Shown in pieces: positions 11,545 through 22,749 of a stretch of DNA of 64,000 nt. The notes under the pieces were generated by a model. That model searched no databases and was not told where the DNA came from. It was given only the letters and a program-made list of their open reading frames with translations. A program made the translations under genes and the position numbers. Origin of the DNA: Plutella xylostella (lineage: Eukaryota; Arthropoda; Insecta; Lepidoptera; Plutellidae); the NCBI RefSeq assembly GCF_932276165.1, contig NC_063986.1, positions 9,994,501-10,058,500 of the forward strand, written 5' to 3'. Each line of letters begins with the position of its first letter. Positions within the stretch are counted from its first letter, which is position 1.

Positions 11545-12139
11545 AAAGCAAAATAAATTTATTGTAAGTGGCTATAAAAGCTAAAAATAGTGCGGGTGAC
11601 CGTTTTAATAGGTGACGGAATCGTTTTCTTATCATATGGGTTAACGCATTATGTAATACTACATGGTAATCTATAGGTAAATATCTGTCAGTAAGATAGC
11701 TTATTATTAATGCCACATAAAATACCATTCCTCCATCAAAAAGCGGCAAGCGTTCGCAGCAGGTAGATAGCAAAAATAATCGCAAATAAAAAACAGTGAA
11801 GCAATAACACCCGTATGCAGTACTTAAGTGACGAAGTACCATAGAACTTATTGTCATTACGATAGGGATGATATTAGAATCGTGTAGTAATGGTATAAGT
11901 TCGACCATGGCAAATGACTTCAAGCAAAGTGAATAACTCGAAACAAGTAAGCAACTAGGCACGTTAGCAGTGGTTCCCAAAATGTTAACTGTGATTAGAT
12001 AGATATGACTGTGTGATGTTAGAATTTTTATATTGTAAAATAAGTTTATTTTATCTTTAAGAGATCTAATTCGTTTTTTACAATAAACGGAGGAGAGGTA
12101 GGTGATTTTCGAGCCATTATTTTGCAGTGTTTCACCCAT
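11498..12139 (-). CDS. 213-codon open frame bridging LINE ORF1 and ORF2, unknown
   Basis: This ATG-started frame overlaps the end of ORF1 by about 94 bases and the beginning of ORF2 by about 47. Its stop lies just after the ORF2 start ATGACTGCC, an arrangement that could allow reinitiation. The product would be hydrophobic and Cys/Leu-rich (segments such as IYLITVNILGTT and LIPLLHDSNIIPIVM). I recognise no family. It may be chance, but 213 open codons in AT-rich DNA exactly filling the inter-ORF gap is unusual. Confidence 0.3.
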   Translation of the reverse strand: MGETLQNNGSKITYLSSVYCKKRIRSLKDKINLFYNIKILTSHSHIYLITVNILGTTANVPSCLLVSSYSLCLKSFAMVELIPLLHDSNIIPIVMTISSMVLRHLSTAYGCYCFTVFYLRLFLLSTCCERLPLFDGGMVFYVALIISYLTDRYLPIDYHVVLHNALTHMIRKRFRHLLKRSPALFLAFIATYNKFILLCAFDELLSVLFNDCP

Positions 12140-12666
12140 ATGTATTGGAAGTTTTTTTCTTTGGCGATTGATTTAGCCTTGGTCAATAAAGACTTGTTGT
12201 ACACTGTGAGATGGTCGTTTACATACACTCGTCCTGAACCACTGAAGCCAAGCGATTCCAAATTTAGTACTTTGCGTTTACGCATTGCTGCCACAAAGTC
12301 CTCCTTAGTGTATCGATTATGAAAAGATATTATAATCGGTTTCTCATTATTCGGTTGCCGAGTAGGTACTCTAGTGATGAAATTACAGTCCTCCTTTTTT
12401 ATTGTAATCCCGAGCGTGTCGGCTAATTTAAAAGCAATATCATATAAATTCTCATTATTCTTAAGGGGAATACCCTTGATTTCAACGTTATTTGCCCTTA
12501 GCCACTGCTCACGTTGATTTAACTCGTTGTCAAGTTCGATAATCTTCTTTTCAAGAACAGGAATCAAGTTCGTTCTATCTTCCACGATTTTCAGTCTTGA
12601 GGAGAGGGACGTTACCGTGTCATTGAAGTCTTTTATAGAACTGTGTGCGTTTTCCACGGAAACCAT
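12046..12666 (-). CDS. LINE ORF1, FP25K-like, N-terminally truncated
   Basis: Encodes 206 residues. Residues ~1-50 form a heptad-rich coiled coil (EKKIIELDNELNQREQWLR), followed by RANNVEIKGIP and a C-terminal domain resembling the baculovirus FP25K family often found in insect LINE ORF1 proteins, which bind element RNA. The N-terminal zinc finger expected in full-length versions is absent because homology stops at an in-frame stop about 20 bases upstream of the ATG. Confidence 0.65.
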   Translation of the reverse strand: MVSVENAHSSIKDFNDTVTSLSSRLKIVEDRTNLIPVLEKKIIELDNELNQREQWLRANNVEIKGIPLKNNENLYDIAFKLADTLGITIKKEDCNFITRVPTRQPNNEKPIIISFHNRYTKEDFVAAMRKRKVLNLESLGFSGSGRVYVNDHLTVYNKSLLTKAKSIAKEKNFQYIWVKHCKIMARKSPTSPPFIVKNELDLLKIK

Positions 12667-12690
12667 CAGTCCAGTCCTATCCAGTTATAT

Positions 12691-13814
12691 ATACAAAAAA
12701 ACTAATTAAGAATAATTATGAATTAGTACCTAATTACACAACTAAGTAATCACGACTTAATAACATGATACGAGTAGCTCAAACTGTATCCGTTAGAAGA
12801 CTACATAATAAGTTTTGCTACTGTCATCCGTACGTAATATTTAATTGTACGAAAGTATAAATAAATATTATGTAATAAGTATTTGTGTGTCACGCGTAGA
12901 GTGAGATTGGAACATTGGAAATTACTGATTTGGCTACTTTAAGTATATCTCATAAATACCCGTAAATATGAAATCTAGGATTGTCAGACTTACGGGGCTG
13001 TAAATTTTTATATTTATATGGATACAATCTGAGTAAAGTTTATTGATTGTTGATAAACAGAAATACGGACATCAAAGTTAACGTATACTTGCGGATTCCG
13101 TTTATACCTTTTAAAGTAACTATGGAACCCAAAAAATCACACATAAAACTTATGCAAACTCGTGCAATTATAGAACATTATAGAAGTTACAGTATTACTA
13201 TTACCCTTATGTACTAAGATATGGAAAACTTCCAATACCTGTACTAGATATAATCTGTATTACAGGTATCAGTGGCCTCCTTGGAATTGTTCTAATATAG
13301 GTAGGATTTAGTCGTTTTTTACATGTTTATGTACTAGTCAAGTCTAGTAATCAATTACTTAGGTAATAGACTAATACATAGTGCATTAGTCTATGCTTAT
13401 GATACCACTATTACTTATTTCCATCTGGGACTAGTGACCCTTGTCTCTATCTGGCTTTTATCTGGCTAGCAACAATATTGTAATTTAGTATTCGAAGGAC
13501 TTAATTCATTATAAGTATATCGAAGATAAGTGTGGAATAAATCATTAAGCAAATCATTTATGTACATTGTATTATCTAGAGTTGAGAGGAAATATTCCAA
13601 GTAAGTAGTAAAGTTGATTACAGAATTACTATTTATTTGAGTTTTAATTACTCAGACACTCCGAAGTCCAGATTTCTAGACGTTTAGTGTGTCCATGACA
13701 TAGAACCAGCTCGAGTTTGTCAGTAATCGTTGACTAATCCATGACTGTTGTCAAACCTTTGTGCACCTCTAAGTAGTTGTCAACATCGACAAGTGAAGAT
13801 GAAGAATATGTAAA
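12691..13814. other. Non-coding stretch, nothing recognised
   Basis: AT-rich sequence between the LINE and the next MITE. No coding frame, RNA gene or paired terminal repeats were seen. Confidence 0.45.
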
Positions 13815-13817
13815 TTA

Positions 13818-14049
13818 AGGTCTTCGCACATTATAACAACTCCACGCCAACGCGGCAGCAACTCTACTCACAATCCTTTAGTTTTTCTAGACATTTAGTG
13901 TACGATGCGTAGACCACTCGTTGTACACTACTTTATAATCAAGGTTTAATTTTTTGAAATTAAACCTTGAACATATGACACAGGGCTTAAATATCAATGT
14001 CTAGCATAGAGTCGAGATGCCGGTGAGTTGTTATAATGTGCGAAGACCT
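13818..14049. mobile_element. MITE, 232 bp, TTA-flanked
   Basis: The terminal inverted repeats are about 25 bp (AGGTCTTCGCACATTATAAC and its complement). TTA flanks each side (13815-13817, 14050-14052), consistent with a PIF/Harbinger-type target duplication. Inside, near 13945-13975, a palindrome built on CAAGGTTTAA and TTAAACCTTG could form a hairpin. No coding capacity. Confidence 0.75.
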
Positions 14050-14052
14050 TTA

Positions 14053-15703
14053 AAAGACCTGCGAGTATTTTGCTGTACCAACCAGATGTATTATTTGACA
14101 TTCATGGTTGAGTCACTGGTGAATTTCGTACTGAACTGAACCTGCACCTAAACGTGGAGACCCTACATTCGCGACATATATTAATGCATCGAGGTGGCTA
14201 CTCTAGTTACGAGAAAAGAAGTTTAGAAGCCCTCGCGGATACCCTAAACACGGCTCTATCTCCTTGCATTAAACGTACTTTGTTCGTTTTTTTATCTAGG
14301 TAGAGTAAACCCATCGGGTTCATTGAATCGATCGGTCTAGACACAACAGCACAACACTAATGGTTGAACTTAATAAATAAACAAACAAAGTTGCAATTGT
14401 GTTAATGATCCTACTATAGTGCATAAGTTATGAGCCAATTAAAAATGTTCTCAATTTATTCTTGGGTCGAAGGTTGGCATGAGAGCGAAGCGTGAGACAG
14501 TGTGGCTCACAACCGGTTTCACAACTGAGAAAGTAAAGTTAAGATGAACTTAAGTCCTAACTGTGAAATGCAGCGCAGGATTTAAGTTCATGATTAGGTA
14601 GATAGTCAAATGACAACTTTAGAATAATAAAGTACAATCTATAATAGGACGAGTCCTCCATGTGTCTTTATTCAAATGCCTTTACAAACGAGAAAAATAA
14701 TTTCTAGAGCAGAATTTTCTATTGAACAGATTTCATAATAAAGGCGATTTAGCGAGATGTGTTTGCAAAATAAGTTATTTCCACTCAAGTCTAAATACTA
14801 TATTTAAATAAATATATAGTTTTGTAAATACTATAATATGTACTTACACACTACTAATATTTAGGTCAGAGAGGGCATGATTGTAGCTTTGATAACGTAT
14901 AGGTAACACGTTATATTTTTATGAAAGTTTTAGTAGAAAGGAACTGTAAAAACCTGTATTTTTTTTTAGGTATTTTTGGTTGGTAGTACATTCTGTGCCA
15001 TCATTAGTTTAATGTCTACGAAGTTGACCTATTTCCTTTACAACATCGATGACAAGCTGTTTGTTTTCAGCAGCGGTGCATTCTGATTTCATAGATCGAT
15101 TTGGGGTTCCCAAGGATTAAACAGAATTAATATTAAATCATGAAGACGAGACAAAATTGCCGATTAAATAAATTACACTTTATATTTATTACTGCTATGT
15201 TATTTTGATAGGGTACACGTACAAGTAGTAAAAGTGATAGAATACCTATTTCTCGAGCCTGCAAGGTACTAATTTAGGCACATCCAGATTCAGTATTTAT
15301 TCGTTGTTTAAAAGTGAAAGTTTGGAAAATAAGCCATAAGGTAAGTAAAGTAAGCTATAAGGTATTTTTGGTCATCAAAATGGATTCAATCAGATTTGTA
15401 ATTGCAGAACCTTGTACGAAGAAATTTAGTTCACATGACTTGACTGGACATATTTTGCTGAGTCACTTGAGTTTTCAGCAGCCTTGAGGAGTAGTCCAAT
15501 TTACATTACAAAAGCAGTATGTTAAAAGTAGCCGTTTTAGCCTCACGTGCTTCGTGTTTTATAATTGTTTATTAAAATAAGTATCTAAGATATATTGAAC
15601 TAACTAAAAAATGTTGTGGTCTTATTGCCACTCCGGAGGTGCAACGGGTCTAAGGCACTAAGTTACGCTACTTCTGGCGTGAAGTTTTCAGGACTTTCAT
15701 AAG
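14053..15703. other. Non-coding stretch upstream of a candidate coding exon
   Basis: No coding frame was recognised. Just before the next exon, TTTTCAG at about 15685-15691 could be a splice acceptor 12 bases before the ATG, which would make the preceding DNA intronic or upstream. Confidence 0.4.
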
Positions 15704-16537
15704 ATGTCAACTCCAAGATCCCCTCACAGCGCCGGCTCCAGAGCCCCCATCGATGAAGTAACCGCCACCTGGTGGACTTTATATGGAACTAAAGAAGCAG
15801 AAACTGAAACTAAACTAGACGAGGAGGATAAAGCAATACCAATAGTCAAGAAAGATGCAAATGTGAAGCATGAGAAAACACGAGCAAATAAATCAACTAA
15901 TACTAACATACACGGCATGCGCTGGAAACTAACTTCTGATGCCTACAAAAAGTTCATAGGCAAAACTATCCATGATACAGATCCCGAAAACTATTCCACA
16001 AATACTGAAAAAGATACAGTTGAAAGTCAATATACATGCCATAGGACAGAACTTATCAATTCTTTAAAACTAAGATTTAGTACGCAAAACAAACCACGAG
16101 CCACTCTAATGCCTAAAAATAAAATTATCAGAAGTATAACTTACGAATATGATAAAGGTACGGGAAAGACATTAAATAAAAAGACGAACGACACAGAAAA
16201 CCACACAAAAACCGACTCTTTATCCGACAATTTGAAAGTTCGAAACCCAGTCATGCAGGAATCAACTTCCTCACAAAGCTCAGGTCACGCAAAAAGAATT
16301 GAAGAATCAGGACATAAAGTAAATCCACTTGCTATTGCCAGCCCGGTAAAAAGCAACCCTATAGGTACTACTGGCAGGGTGGTGTTTCCAATATCTGTGT
16401 TCGGATCTTCGGAGGGTGTCTGTCACGCGAGCAGGCTGCGGCCAGGGCGCCTGGCACTGGGCGGGCCAGTGCGCGGCTGGGCGGCTGGCGCGGAGGGCGG
16501 GACACGCAGCTTGGCTGGAGATACTGACACGATGCCG
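15704..16537 (+). CDS. Candidate 5' coding exon (278 codons), identity unknown
   Basis: The frame opens with ATG (MSTPRSPHSAGSR) and is open to a strong donor, CCG/GTGAGT, at 16537/16538, ending in phase 0. The first ~215 residues are hydrophilic and rich in Lys, Thr, Asn and Glu without a domain I recognise. The last ~55 codons switch abruptly to GC-rich coding (Gly, Arg, Ala). The next convincing plus-strand exon in matching phase is rootletin's at 34176, so this could be an alternative first coding exon of rootletin across a ~17.6-kb intron. It could equally belong to another gene. Confidence 0.5.
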
Positions 16538-17850
16538 GTGAGTTGTTTCTTCTGATGTATTTTCAAATTTCGAATTCGTGAACTTTGTTTTTTGTTTAGT
16601 TCGTCATATTATTGGACTTTATCGGACTTTGTAAAAACTTCGTTATGTACAGTTAGCAAAAAAGACACAATGAAAGAAAAAGTAACTCTTGTTCATCAAC
16701 TCATCATCATCAAACAGAGTGCGGATTTGGGAATGTGAATTGATTATTATCCATTTTATAAGCGTTGTGAGAAATTGATCATCTACATTAATTATTAGAG
16801 TAGCTACTTAGTTAATGTACTTATAACTTATTGGTTAGATTCTTATATTATTCCACGTTATCTACTCCTACGTCCCGTCCGTTAGTCACATAATAGATAT
16901 TGGCAGCTGCATGTTGTCTAAATTTGGCGGTTTTGAGGGTTTCCTATGGCGAGTAGCCATGAACGGGGAGATTTGCCTTACCTGAAGATCGGTCATTTTA
17001 CTGAAGGGAAAGTTTCCTTTCACTGCGTTACACTTACATGTGACACCTTGTACAGTAGGTACCAACTTTTCATACCTAGGTAGGAATCCTATAGGTACGT
17101 AGTGTAATTACTATTTTTTTATAAATTAACTTTAAGTGATTATAATCTGCTATTTTGATTATTATATTAGACAAGCAAGTCTACCGATGAACTTCACTTT
17201 TCCTAGAACGCAATCTAAGACAGAATATTATAAAGTTTCATTACAAAAGCTTCTGGAACACTTAACTAACTTGAAAACTTAGTCCCATAATTTCAGGTTA
17301 GGCACATGAAATTTCGTAGGAATAAAGCATTGCATTGAGAGCCAAGAATTATTGCTGAGCTTATAATTTACGAGTGAAATCGGGTAGTAGATAGGTACAG
17401 TCAGCCAATGATACATGTATATGTTATGTATAGGCCACCGCAGTGCAAACAATTTAATTTTATGACCCAATGATACATGATAATATGACAAATAATTAAG
17501 CTTTATCTAAAGATTGTTGCTATATGTATATTTTCTACCTTAGAAAAGTTTCCTACCCATGAGTCTAAGGATCAAACTGTTTGCGCTGCCGATGGGGTGG
17601 CATACATATCTCTTTGGCTGACTGTACCTGGCTTCATGGCGATGTTCGTGGTAGTCGTTGATAAATGCCGGGGAATCACCGGTAGTCATGCCATGAGCTA
17701 TCGCGTCCTGAAATCTACCCTAATGCTTCCTTTTGCTAATAATCGTATGATAACTTGATCATTTCAACTCATTCTTTTGATATTCTATCCGTTACGGAAA
17801 ACCGGGATAAAAAGTAGAATGATATCCGTTGTGAATGTACCTAGGTATTA
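16538..17850. other. Non-coding stretch (possible first intron)
   Basis: Begins with the GTGAGT donor of the preceding exon. AT-rich, with no further exon or element recognised. Confidence 0.4.
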
Positions 17851-17852
17851 TA

Positions 17853-18189
17853 CAGTGTGTTGTTTTTCGGACCCGACAAACTTGGGTGGATTCTACGAGT
17901 AATTTCATCGATAAAAAACCCCCATTAACTTAGATTTTCTTCTTCTTCATAGAAAATCATATCTCGAGATTTAAACGCCTTACGGACATGAAATAAAATG
18001 CTTTTATCCGCAAAAAGTCATCTCTATCCAATAAAAATATCCACAACTGCACAAAAAAAGTTAACAGCAACTTTAAAATGGCCGGCATTTCTAGAATATT
18101 GCGATTGGCATTGACATATGGGGGTTTTCTCGATGAAAGTACTCGTAGAATCACCGAATCATTTATCGGGTCCGAAAAACAACAAACTG
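17853..18189. mobile_element. Fold-back MITE, TA-flanked, 337 bp
   Basis: Long imperfect inverted ends begin CAGTGTGTTGTTTTTCGGAC on the left and CAGTTTGTTGTTTTTCGGAC on the complement of the right, with TA on both sides (17851-17852, 18190-18191). This fits a Tc1/mariner-type non-autonomous element. A related block (GGCAATGCCGATGAAGTGGA) just outside its right end recurs near 21092 in the opposite orientation. Confidence 0.75.
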
Positions 18190-18191
18190 TA

Positions 18192-20626
18192 GAAATTCAT
18201 CACAAGTGCGTCCACTTCATCGGCATTGCCGACGCGGTTACTCCATACATTTATGAAAATCCGTTTGGTCCTATAAGTACCATACCGATAGGTGGGCGCT
18301 TAACTTTAAGTACCCATAGCGATTATAAATACCTACAATGCTGTGTGGTACCTACTTATAAATATGTGTTTGCATTATCCTTCCTTCTATACTCGTACCA
18401 AATGCTGATCATTAGACATGCTTGCTTACGCTATAAATAAGATACTTAAATAACTTTAATCCAAATAATATTTATTACCTATAACCATTCAAATGAATTA
18501 ACGATATGTACTTACGAGTAAGAACACGGTATAAAAATTCATTAATTTAAAATAAAATTGCCAACATTACAGATAATACTAATTCGCAATGTTTTTGTTA
18601 TGAACAACCTACATTAGGTACCTCGCCTACCTACATTGTAACCTGCGAATATTACTTATTTACTAACAACACGAGACATATATGACCTACTCAGATAATG
18701 ATAAACATGATAACTTTATCTTTCCGCAGTGAAATAATATAATTTAAGTCCTTATCCAATAAAATTGCAATTATTGTCTAGATGTGCGTAGGTTGACAAA
18801 ATGTCCAGTGTGCATGCAGTATAGTCGAATCGTAAATGTTATTAATAATGAATACCTAATAATTTTGGATACACATAATTATCCTTGTTCAACATCATCA
18901 GCCCGTAATCGTCCATTAAAAATACTTTTCTACCTCTACATGAGTTCTAGTTCGGGAATTAAAACAATTTTTTTTCTAACTGTCCTGTCTCAGTTCCTAA
19001 GTAATAAGCATTTCCTGAAAAATTGCAGTGTACAGGTGCAATTCTTTCCGTGTTTATCTACCACATCATAATTTAAGAATATGGCAATTTTCACACCGCC
19101 TAAACAGCTAAAATTTAGGTCAGATAGTTTTTGTTGCTTATTTTAATGGCGTTGTAAAATAAAATGAAATACCTGTGCTCCACAAGGAAGGATGGGGCGC
19201 AAAATTGCCCCAGAATATACAAACATTCGAAACATTCTGCAAGTTTTATTTTAATGTTCTTTCGGCACGGAATTTCCCGCCAAATGCGCAGTTCGTTAAC
19301 TTTGTTGTCTCTAGTACATAAACATTAAAAGGTCGACTTAGATACAACTACAATGTCTACAGTTATCTAAGAAATTAATAAATCTTTTTACTTGATGTGG
19401 GCAGTACTAAGTTATACCACGTTATACATACCCACTTAGGAATGTTGACAATCCTAAAGGATTTCAAAACTCAAAATAAACAGTAAATATTAAATGATTC
19501 CTATATGCATAACATTATTACCGGTATTTTCCAGTCATAGTATTTCAAGTCGATAAAAATTCATTATTATGTCAATGTAATTTAAAATATTCCGTCCGAT
19601 AAGCCGTCCGGTCCACAGTAGTCTACGTGACTCCACTCGCCCAGACTGTAAATCAGAATGATTTTTATTTGTTTTGTTGGCCCTTCCGTGTTTATAACTT
19701 TTTACTTAAGTTTATCCGAAAACACAATATGCGATTTGTATTGCAAACACGCAATATTTTCAGTATTAAATTTGTGTCGTTTTGAAAACAACTTTTCATG
19801 AAATTTTAAGTATATGAAGAAAACTAATCCTTGGATACCTACAAACATAGATAAGTACATACTTTTCATACCGGAAATACTACAGGAAAACTCCTTCTCA
19901 CAAAGGTTCACCGACAAATTAATGGTCATACTCGTAAATCGATCATAGACTCTACTGCTTTCTTATCGTATTTTATATATTATCAATTATCAGTATCACC
20001 TACTTATACATATGTATGTATGTGTACTTAGTTTATATAAAACCGAAAATAACTATAATTCGCATGTTTAAATAATGCGACATGCATGATTGATTACTTC
20101 ACCAGATTTACGTATGGTGTAATGAAATTAATGAACTTACGATAGAGTCGTGGCTCGCGCAGAAGCGCTCGGAAACTTGGTTTTTCGTCAAATAGAGTGA
20201 CCCCCTGAATCGAGTTGACTGCTCTCTGTTTTTATTTAAGTGCAGCATATTTTTCGATAATATTCATCCTCAAAAATGTTTCCTAACCCATTGAGTTACA
20301 GTCTAAAATGGGTGCAAATATTAGTGGAGTAGAAAGTCGTGGGCGATCCGTCGGGTGCATTTCCTCTCCGTCTCTGATTGCACACTATCGGAGGATATAC
20401 GGGAATACATTTAAATACGCTTTGCATGACAAATTTACATAAAAAAGTAAGTACTTACTAAATAGATAAAATAATCCACGACCTAACTCAACAATGGTTA
20501 AACTAAGTTTTCTCTATAGCTTGCGAGTTTCATAGAAAATTACATTATTACGGCCATAGAGCAACGCGGACTAGGGTATTCAATTAATCTAGCTTACAAC
20601 TTTATTGGAACTTGTTATACTTAGGG
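18192..20626. other. Non-coding stretch, nothing recognised
   Basis: AT-rich. Apart from the 18200-18310 block shared with about 21090-21230 (partly inverted), no gene or bounded element was seen. Confidence 0.4.
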
Positions 20627-20755
20627 CCTGTTATACAATATCTGGATAATGCTAAAAGACATGTTGTCACTCTCTGTAGTTATGTTTTTAGTCAGTGACA
20701 GCATGTCTTTTATATCCCACAGGTAGCCATTATCCAGACATTGTGTAACATACAG
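20627..20755. mobile_element. Short MITE-like inverted repeat
   Basis: CCTGTTATACAATATCTGG at the left is matched, with a few mismatches, by the complement of CCAGACATTGTGTAACATA at the right. Internal arms (AAAGACATGTTGTCAC and its near-complement) extend the fold-back. Target duplication unclear. Confidence 0.6.
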
Positions 20756-22496
20756 TATACAATTAACTTAATAACCTGACTCCTTGATAACTGACCTAGT
20801 TACTTCGACTTAAATATCTAAAAGCGTTGACCCCTCACGTCGACAGCAGGTGATCTAGCCAGTGTCTAGACGAAATAAATCACTTTATTATTAACAAACA
20901 GACGCAAGTTAAACACTAATTAAAGTAACTACCTAATTAGTCAATGTTGTTGATCACATAATAAATAATTATCGTTGTGAACTTTAATCCTGTCTGGCAT
21001 CACACGGATGCGGGATATGTAATATTCTCTCTTCTCTGTAGTGATTGCGTATTATTTAACGAAGATATCGAATAATACAAAATAAAATTGGCAATGCCGA
21101 TGAAGTGGACACACGTTTGTGTGAATTTCTATACAAATAGTACTGATTAGGTTACGTCCGTTCCGTACGTTGCCGAAAGGTGGACGCTTACCGTTAGCAG
21201 CTATAATAACTATAGCGATTATATAATTATTTATTCTACTGCTGAAAGAATAGTCCTCTGCTATTACAGTACCTACTGTGTCATAGGTAGGTACTCGTAT
21301 CTATCTTTCAAACATTATAATCAGCCAGCACCTCTCTAAGGTGGCAGTAATTAAGAAAGTAGTAAAATAAGAGTGGAATTAATTACGTTGGTAGACCAAA
21401 ATTAAAACTGATCTGACTGATTTTACATGGCGCTATGCAATGGTTTAGATAGGTACAGCAAATAGAGTTAAAATGTATTTCATCATCGCAACCCGTCCCC
21501 ACTGTTGGGGCACGGGTCTCTCTGCCAATGAAGGAAGGGTTAAAGGTTATGTTATAGGCTTGTTATAACAAGTTGTTCTCTGTCAGAGAGTGACAGAACA
21601 GTTCAATAGCTAAAGCGTCTAACTTTTTTATGAATAAGGGGATAAGTCCACCACACTAATTATAGTAACTAACTAACTACCTTCCTAACCAGCGATTTTA
21701 AACTGCAGCACCAAACATCACTATGCCCCATTCGACCGCCGCTCGCACCTCCACGACGCAGCCCCGTGCCCACAATTATCACCAATGGCCTTGCGGCTCA
21801 CGGAACTGACCTATGATAAGCGACCGGCGCCGGAGGTTAATTGGCTGGTTGGCGCACCAATAATTATTGGGTACAATCTGATTAGCCCAGTGAGGAGGCG
21901 TAATTAGGGGCGTTGTCTCGGTGATGCCATACCTGGGATTTATCTCGCGATTCGTAGCTATTTCCTGGTGATACTGTTGTTAAGTATAGCTTGAAGTGAT
22001 AATTAGCACCTCTGACATAAACTTGGCAGGAACAATAAAGACATGTGATGATGGTAGCGCCTAGATTACAGAGGAGTGCCGGTTACAACAAGTAAAACAT
22101 AGAATCAGAGAGTTATGATTTTTCACCTTTGAATTTTCATACTTGAACCACTTTGGACTGTACTCTGCTTAAGGAGGTGATCCCCGCTTAAGCCACAACC
22201 ATTATTTTTGATAACTTACTAACTATGGCTGGATGAGCAATGCCTAGGACATTGCTGAGGCACTACATTTAAGAATTACCCGGCTAGAAAAAAAATAGAT
22301 TGAGTAGGTATAATATAATTATTTTGAAAAAATCCTTAAGAGTACGTTATCTTAATCAGTTAATTACAACCAGTAATAATGGATTGCATTCGATGCGCAC
22401 GCGTTTGCGACGTGATACTTTAGGTACAGTCAACTGCATTAACACTTAACATTATGTAAACGATTGTTTTCTTAATTTAATGTTATTCTTATAATA
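20756..22496. other. Non-coding stretch with a GC-richer block
   Basis: No gene recognised. About 21715-21960 is GC-richer than its surroundings and contains the perfect 14-bp palindrome CCAATAATTATTGG (21857-21870) beside further AATTA-type words, which could be a regulatory block. That reading is speculative. Confidence 0.3.
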
Positions 22497-22749
22497 ATAA
22501 TTTATAATATGTGGGGACATCTCACACACGGCCATCCGACCCCAAGCTAGGCAGAACCTGTGTTATGGGTGTCGGACAGCTGATATATCTACACAAATAC
22601 ATAGATAGATAGATACTAAATATAAATATCAACACCCAAGACCCGAGTACAAATATCTGTAAACAAATATTTGCCCCAGCCGGGAATCGAACCCGGGACC
22701 TTCGGCTCAGTAGTCAGGGTCACTAACCACTACGCCATTCGGCCGTCTT
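22497..22749 (-). mobile_element. tRNA-derived SINE
   Basis: On the minus strand it begins with a tRNA-like head containing an A box (TGGCGTAGTGGTTAG, 22723-22737) and a B box (GGTTCGATTCC, 22683-22693), the internal RNA polymerase III promoter. A ~180-bp tRNA-unrelated body containing a short GATA run and an AT-rich tail follow. It depends on a LINE partner for mobility. It is not a functional tRNA gene, because the head runs straight into the SINE body. Confidence 0.8.

Larger units (their letters stand above)
8340..12690 (-). mobile_element. LINE of the CR1/Jockey group, 5'-truncated
   Basis: On the minus strand the element runs from a truncated ORF1 (12666) through ORF2 to a short 3' UTR ending in an AAAAT-type simple-repeat tail at about 8340-8385. 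The 5' edge is set by an in-frame stop at about 12687, where ORF1 homology ends. I could not find a clear target-site duplication. ORF2 is uninterrupted, so the insertion looks fairly recent. Confidence 0.75.

Noticed and set aside
18078..18440. 120-codon plus-strand frame
   Set aside because: It starts inside the right arm of a TA-flanked fold-back MITE and has no recognisable product.
22683..22745. Apparent tRNA gene on the minus strand
   Set aside because: A and B boxes are present, but the sequence continues into a SINE body and lacks a proper acceptor end.
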